Shown here piece by piece: positions 59,201 through 64,000 of a DNA stretch of 64,000 bases. The translations under genes and the position numbers were made by a program. Location of the stretch: NCBI GenBank assembly GCA_004402915.1, contig SORU01000002.1:1-64000 (forward strand), given 5' to 3'. This stretch comes from Fidelibacterota bacterium MT.SAG.2. GTDB taxonomy: Bacteria; Fidelibacterota; SORT01. Numbering within the stretch: the first letter of the stretch is position 1; each line of letters begins with the position of its first letter. The notes under the pieces were generated by a model that was not told the origin of the DNA, did no database searches, and was given only the letters and a program-made list of their open reading frames with translations.

Positions 59201-60020
59201 AATGAAGAACTACGAAACAAAAGTTACCCAATTAAATGAAGAGAGAGATAGGGAATCGTTCAAGCTCAAGGCGGGTGACGATCTTCCCCCCGGAATAATT
59301 CAGCTGGTAAAGGTTTATATCGCCTCGAAGAGAAAGATTTCGGTGGGTGATAAGATGGCAGGACGCCATGGTAACAAGGGTGTTGTGGCAGAGATAGTGC
59401 CGATAGAAGATATGCCTCACTTGAAAGACGGCACACCGATAGATATGATCCTTAATCCGTTAGGCGTTCCCTCACGTATGAATTTAGGGCAGATCTACGA
59501 AACTCTGCTCGGATACGCAGGATTCAAACTCGGTGTTTATTATGAGACTCCGGTGTTTGACGGCGCCCAAGCTTCAGAGGTTGCTGATGAGTTGAAGAAA
59601 GCGGGGATCCCCGAAGACGGCAAGATTGAACTTTATGACGGAATCACAGGTGAGAAATTCGATCAAAGAGTGACGGTAGGAAAGATATATATGCTGAAAC
59701 TCTCTCACCTTGTTGACGATAAAATGCACTCACGTTCAACCGGACCCTATTCACTTATAACTCAGCAGCCGTTAGGCGGGAAGGCGCAGTTCGGCGGGCA
59801 GCGGTTCGGAGAAATGGAAGTATGGGCTCTTGAAGCTTACGGAGCTGCTCACACACTCCAGGAGATGTTGACGATAAAATCCGATGATGTCGAAGGCAGA
59901 TCGAAGACTTATGAGGCTCTTGTCAAAGGTCAGAACCTGCCTGAACCCGGTATCCCTGAATCTTTCAACGTGCTGTTACGAGAGCTGATGGGCTTAGGAT
60001 TAGACATTGAACTTAGATAG
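56244..60020 (+). CDS. rpoB: DNA-directed RNA polymerase subunit beta
   Basis: 1258 aa; [54 protein letters not shown]; TTG start after AAGGAGG. Confidence 0.99.
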   Translation: [1258 protein letters not shown]

Positions 60021-60059
60021 ATATGATTACGAGGCTGATTTACCCCTTAGGAGGATAGT

Positions 60060-63000
60060 TTGGCATATATAAAACCACGACAGGCGAAGTTTAAAGAAGA
60101 ATTCACCGAAATAATTATTTCTCTTGCTTCTCCCGATGCAATACTTTCCCGTTCTTACGGTGAAGTGCTTAAACCGGAGACGATAAATTACCGTACCTAT
60201 AAACCGGAGAAGGACGGGCTGTTCTGCGAGAAGATCTTCGGTCCGGTCAAAGACTGGGAATGTCACTGCGGAAAATATAAGAGGCCGCGTTACAAGGGGA
60301 TCATCTGTGACCGGTGCGGAGTCGAAATAACCCGCAAGAAAGTCCGGAGAGAGCGGATGGGACACATCACTTTAGCGGTACCGATAGTCCACATCTGGTA
60401 TCTCCGCTCGATACCGAGCAAGATCAGCTACGTCTTGGGGATGTCGGTCAAGGAACTCGAAAAGATAGTTTATTATGAGAACCATGTTGTTGTAGCTCCC
60501 GGCAGGACGACTTTAGACAAAAATCAGCTCCTGACGGAAGAGGAATACAATGAAGTTATTGAGGAGTTCGGCGAAGAGATAGAAGAAGGCGATGAACCGC
60601 TGATAGTTGAAACGGGCGGTGACGCCATCCGAAAAATGCTCTCCATTATAGTGGTGCCGGACCTTATGGCAGAATTGCATGAGAAGGTTCTTACCGAGAC
60701 TTCTGTTCAGCGGAAGAATGATGCTCTCAAACGGCTCCGTGTTGTGAAAGCCTTCGCGGAAAAAGAAGGCAAGAAGTTGAACAAACCTGCGTGGATGGTG
60801 ATGAACATCATTCCTGTAATACCTCCGGAACTCAGACCTCTCGTGCCACTTGACGGCGGCAGGTTCGCCACAAGCGACCTTAACGATCTTTACCGGCGCG
60901 TCATCATACGTAATAATCGTTTGAAGCAGCTCATGGAAATACGCGCTCCCGAGGTCATCTTGAGAAACGAAAAACGGATGCTTCAGGAAGCGGTGGATTC
61001 ACTTTTTGATAACTCGCGCAGACGCACAGCGGTGAGAAGCGGCACACGAAGGCTGCTTAAGAGCCTTTCAGATATGCTCAAAGGGAAACAGGGCAGGTTC
61101 CGCCAAAATCTACTCGGTAAACGAGTGGATTATTCGGGACGTTCGGTAATTGTTGTCGGACCGGACTTGCAAATGCATCAATGCGGATTGCCGAAAGAGA
61201 TGGCGATAGAGTTATTCAAGCCGTTTATCATCAACAAACTTATTGAGCGCGGCTATCAGAATACAGTCAAGGGCGCAAAAAGAATGGTCGAGGGGAAAGA
61301 CCCCCAAATATGGGATGTCTTAGAAGAGGTGATCGAAGATCATCCCGTTCTTCTCAATCGCGCGCCTACCCTTCACAGGCTCGGAATACAGGCATTTCAA
61401 CCCGTTCTGGTCGAGGGAAGAGCTATTCGAATTCATCCGCTTGTCACTACGGCGTTCAACGCTGACTTTGACGGTGACCAGATGGCGGTACATATTCCGC
61501 TTTCAGTTGAAGCTCAACTCGAAGCCCGCGTGCTGATGCTTTCGAGTCACAACATTCTTTCTCCGGCGCACGGTATGCCGATCGCGCTGCCTTCGCAGGA
61601 CATGGTATTGGGATGCTACTATCTGACGAAGACTCTTCCCGGCGCGAAGGGTGAAGGTATGGTTCTCAGCTCTACATCAGAGGCGATTATCGCATATGAT
61701 CATAAAGAGATAGCATTACATGCCATTGTAAAGGTGCGGATGAACGGCGAGCTCGTTGAGACGACCGCTGGCAGGGTTATTTTTAACACTGTAGTTCCGG
61801 AAACTTTGGAGTATGTGAATAGGGTAGTTACTAAAAAGCATCTTGAAAAGATTGTGGGTGAAGCATTCAGATTGTCTGGTAACTATGAGACTGTCAAATT
61901 CCTTGACGGGTTGAAGAGACTCGGCTTTGAACATGCGACAATGGGCGGAATCTCTTTCGGTCTCGGTGATGTGGTCATCCCTCCGGAGAAAGATGCATTG
62001 GTGGAATCTGCCCGGAAGCAGGTCGATCAGATCATGGCGCAATACGATGCGGAGATCATTACCGACGGCGAGCGGTATAATAAAGTGATCGATATTTGGA
62101 CCACCACGAGTTTGAAGATAGGCGACGCTATGATGACTCACCTCAAGGAAGCGGATCACGGATTTAATCCTGTTTATATGATGTCCGATTCCGGCGCAAG
62201 AGGAAACAAAGAGCAGATCCGGCAGTTAGCCGGTATGCGCGGACTTATGGCGAAACCGCAGAAGAGTCTCACGGGCGGCACCGGTGAGATCATTGAAAAT
62301 CCGATCGTATCGAACTTCAAAGAAGGGCTTACAGTACTTGAATACTTTATTTCGACGCATGGCGCGCGAAAAGGACTTGCCGATACTGCATTGAAAACAG
62401 CCGATGCGGGTTATCTCACAAGACGGTTGGTTGACGTAGCTCAGGATATGGTAATTCTCGAAGAGGATTGCAAAACAATTCGTGGAATTTCAATCTCTGC
62501 TCTTAAAGAAGGTGAAGAGGTCAAAGAGCTTCTTAAGGACAGAGTCCTTGGAAGGGTTTCGCTTGACGACGTTTACGATCCGATAACAGAAGAATTTATC
62601 GTGGGCGCAGGCAAGGAGATAGTTGAAGCCGTAGCTGATAAGATTGAAAACAGTTCGGTCGAAACAATGTCGATCCGTTCTGCGTTGACCTGTGAAGCCA
62701 AGCGCGGTCTTTGCGTTCGCTGCTATGGCCGAAATCTCACTACAGGGAAGATGGCGAATATCGGGGAGGCAGTCGGTATCATGGCTGCCCAAAGTATCGG
62801 AGAGCCGGGAACACAGCTGACTCTTCGTACATTCCACGTCGGCGGTATCGCAAGCGTCATCGCCGCCAGGACCGAGATGAACGCCAAGGTAGCGGGAATT
62901 ATAAAATATGATAAGGGTCTTAAAGTCACAAAGAAGAGGAAAGAGGGAAGAATTGCCCTTACAAGGAATTCCAGGATACATATCATAAACAATGACGGTC

Positions 63001-64000
63001 AAAATCTTGTGAACTATAACGTTCCTTACGGAGCGGGCGTCCTCAAGAGGGACGGCGCGAAGATAGAAAAGGATGAAGTGATATTCAAGTGGGACCCGGA
63101 TATGGATGTAATCCTTGCTCCGGAAGACGGCAAGGTCAAATTCCACGAGATAATCGAGGGACAGACACTGCGCGAGGAATCTGATGAAGCGGGTCGTAAA
63201 CAGCGATTTATCATTGAATCGAGAGACAAAAAACTTTCGCCGAAGATAGAGATATCGGCAAAGGGGAAGAAATCTCCATCGAGCTCGAGGATCCCTGTCC
63301 GTTCACAGCTCATGGTAGTCGATGGACAGACTGTAGTACAGGGCGACATACTTATCAAGAAGCGTCGTGAAAGCAGGAAAGCCGGCGATATTACCGGCGG
63401 TCTTCCGAGAGTTGCGGAACTCTTCGAGGCGAGACAGCCTAAAGAACCCGCCGTCGTGACCGAAATTGACGGTGTCGTGAGTTACGGTAAGTTGAAACGA
63501 GGTGTGCAGGAGATCTATATCAACGAGGGACATGAAGAAGATGAGAAGAAATATAATATTCCATACGGAAAACATATTCTTGTGCATCCGGGTGATATAG
63601 TTATTGCCGGCGAGGCATTGTCTGAAGGGTCGATCGTGCCGCAGGATATTCTGAGCATTCTCGGACCGGGTCGAGTTCAAGAGTATTTGGTGGATGAGAT
63701 TCAGGCTGTTTACCGATTCCAAGATGTGCGTATCAACGATAAGCATATTGAGGTCATAGTCAGGCAGATGATGCAGAAGCTCGAAGTTGAAGATCCGGGC
63801 GATACCGATTATCTTGAGGGCGATCGTGTAAATAAGGTTGCCTTCCTTAAAGAGAACATTAAGATGGAAGGGATCGTTGTGATCACCGATTCAGGCGACT
63901 CCAAAATCGCTGTCGGTGAGATCTTGGATAAAGAACGCTTTAAACAAACCAACGAACGCTTGAAGAAGGTAAAGAAAGCTCCCATGAAATCGCGCCCTGC
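60060..64000 (+). CDS. rpoC: DNA-directed RNA polymerase subunit beta' (runs off the window)
   Basis: TTG start [34 protein letters not shown] catalytic motif; [13 protein letters not shown]; no stop before the window end, so absent from the ORF track. Confidence 0.98.
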   Translation, partial: MAYIKPRQAKFKEEFTEIIISLASPDAILSRSYGEVLKPETINYRTYKPEKDGLFCEKIFGPVKDWECHCGKYKRPRYKGIICDRCGVEITRKKVRRERMGHITLAVPIVHIWYLRSIPSKISYVLGMSVKELEKIVYYENHVVVAPGRTTLDKNQLLTEEEYNEVIEEFGEEIEEGDEPLIVETGGDAIRKMLSIIVVPDLMAELHEKVLTETSVQRKNDALKRLRVVKAFAEKEGKKLNKPAWMVMNIIPVIPPELRPLVPLDGGRFATSDLNDLYRRVIIRNNRLKQLMEIRAPEVILRNEKRMLQEAVDSLFDNSRRRTAVRSGTRRLLKSLSDMLKGKQGRFRQNLLGKRVDYSGRSVIVVGPDLQMHQCGLPKEMAIELFKPFIINKLIERGYQNTVKGAKRMVEGKDPQIWDVLEEVIEDHPVLLNRAPTLHRLGIQAFQPVLVEGRAIRIHPLVTTAFNADFDGDQMAVHIPLSVEAQLEARVLMLSSHNILSPAHGMPIALPSQDMVLGCYYLTKTLPGAKGEGMVLSSTSEAIIAYDHKEIALHAIVKVRMNGELVETTAGRVIFNTVVPETLEYVNRVVTKKHLEKIVGEAFRLSGNYETVKFLDGLKRLGFEHATMGGISFGLGDVVIPPEKDALVESARKQVDQIMAQYDAEIITDGERYNKVIDIWTTTSLKIGDAMMTHLKEADHGFNPVYMMSDSGARGNKEQIRQLAGMRGLMAKPQKSLTGGTGEIIENPIVSNFKEGLTVLEYFISTHGARKGLADTALKTADAGYLTRRLVDVAQDMVILEEDCKTIRGISISALKEGEEVKELLKDRVLGRVSLDDVYDPITEEFIVGAGKEIVEAVADKIENSSVETMSIRSALTCEAKRGLCVRCYGRNLTTGKMANIGEAVGIMAAQSIGEPGTQLTLRTFHVGGIASVIAARTEMNAKVAGIIKYDKGLKVTKKRKEGRIALTRNSRIHIINNDGQNLVNYNVPYGAGVLKRDGAKIEKDEVIFKWDPDMDVILAPEDGKVKFHEIIEGQTLREESDEAGRKQRFIIESRDKKLSPKIEISAKGKKSPSSSRIPVRSQLMVVDGQTVVQGDILIKKRRESRKAGDITGGLPRVAELFEARQPKEPAVVTEIDGVVSYGKLKRGVQEIYINEGHEEDEKKYNIPYGKHILVHPGDIVIAGEALSEGSIVPQDILSILGPGRVQEYLVDEIQAVYRFQDVRINDKHIEVIVRQMMQKLEVEDPGDTDYLEGDRVNKVAFLKENIKMEGIVVITDSGDSKIAVGEILDKERFKQTNERLKKVKKAPMKSRP

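Overview
64-kb bacterial chromosomal window made mostly of core genes; the gene content would fit an FCB-type lineage such as Marinimicrobia, but this is a weak inference. From left to right: a pyrR-pyrB-pyrC operon (- strand) with what looks like a PyrR-binding leader and terminator; an SbcD/YhaO-like nuclease plus a Rad50/YhaN-like ATPase with predicted membrane helices; hutU, a GDPD and hutI; a DnaE2-like polymerase; an AT-rich three-gene cassette (TcmP, a three-Cys-motif Gp37/Gp68-type protein and a small ORF); a GNAT, a Vgb-like protein, a SPOR lipoprotein and rpmB; a complete dcw division/cell-wall cluster from mraZ to ftsZ (- strand) with murG split at an A10 tract; arfB; a PAS hybrid histidine kinase; TerB-like and HU proteins, HU preceded by a sigma54-type promoter; two paralogous pilin-like genes, one with an in-frame TGA; and finally the tRNA-Thr-Tyr-Gly // tRNA-Thr-tuf-rpmG-tRNA-Trp-secE-nusG-rplKAJL-rpoBC locus, with about 4.7 kb of accessory and decayed sequence between tRNA-Gly and tRNA-Thr. 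Intergenic spaces carry several families of short palindromic repeats, including REPIN-like inverted pairs. The findings I consider most worth following up are: the TcmP cassette, the membrane-anchored Rad50-like protein, the tRNA-tuf island with its att-like repeat and decayed T9SS sorting-domain tails, the sigma54/UAS arrangement upstream of HU, the MraZ and PyrR regulatory sites, the murG frameshift and the modular repeat families. No searches or computations were run; all calls come from reading the sequence and the supplied ORF track.
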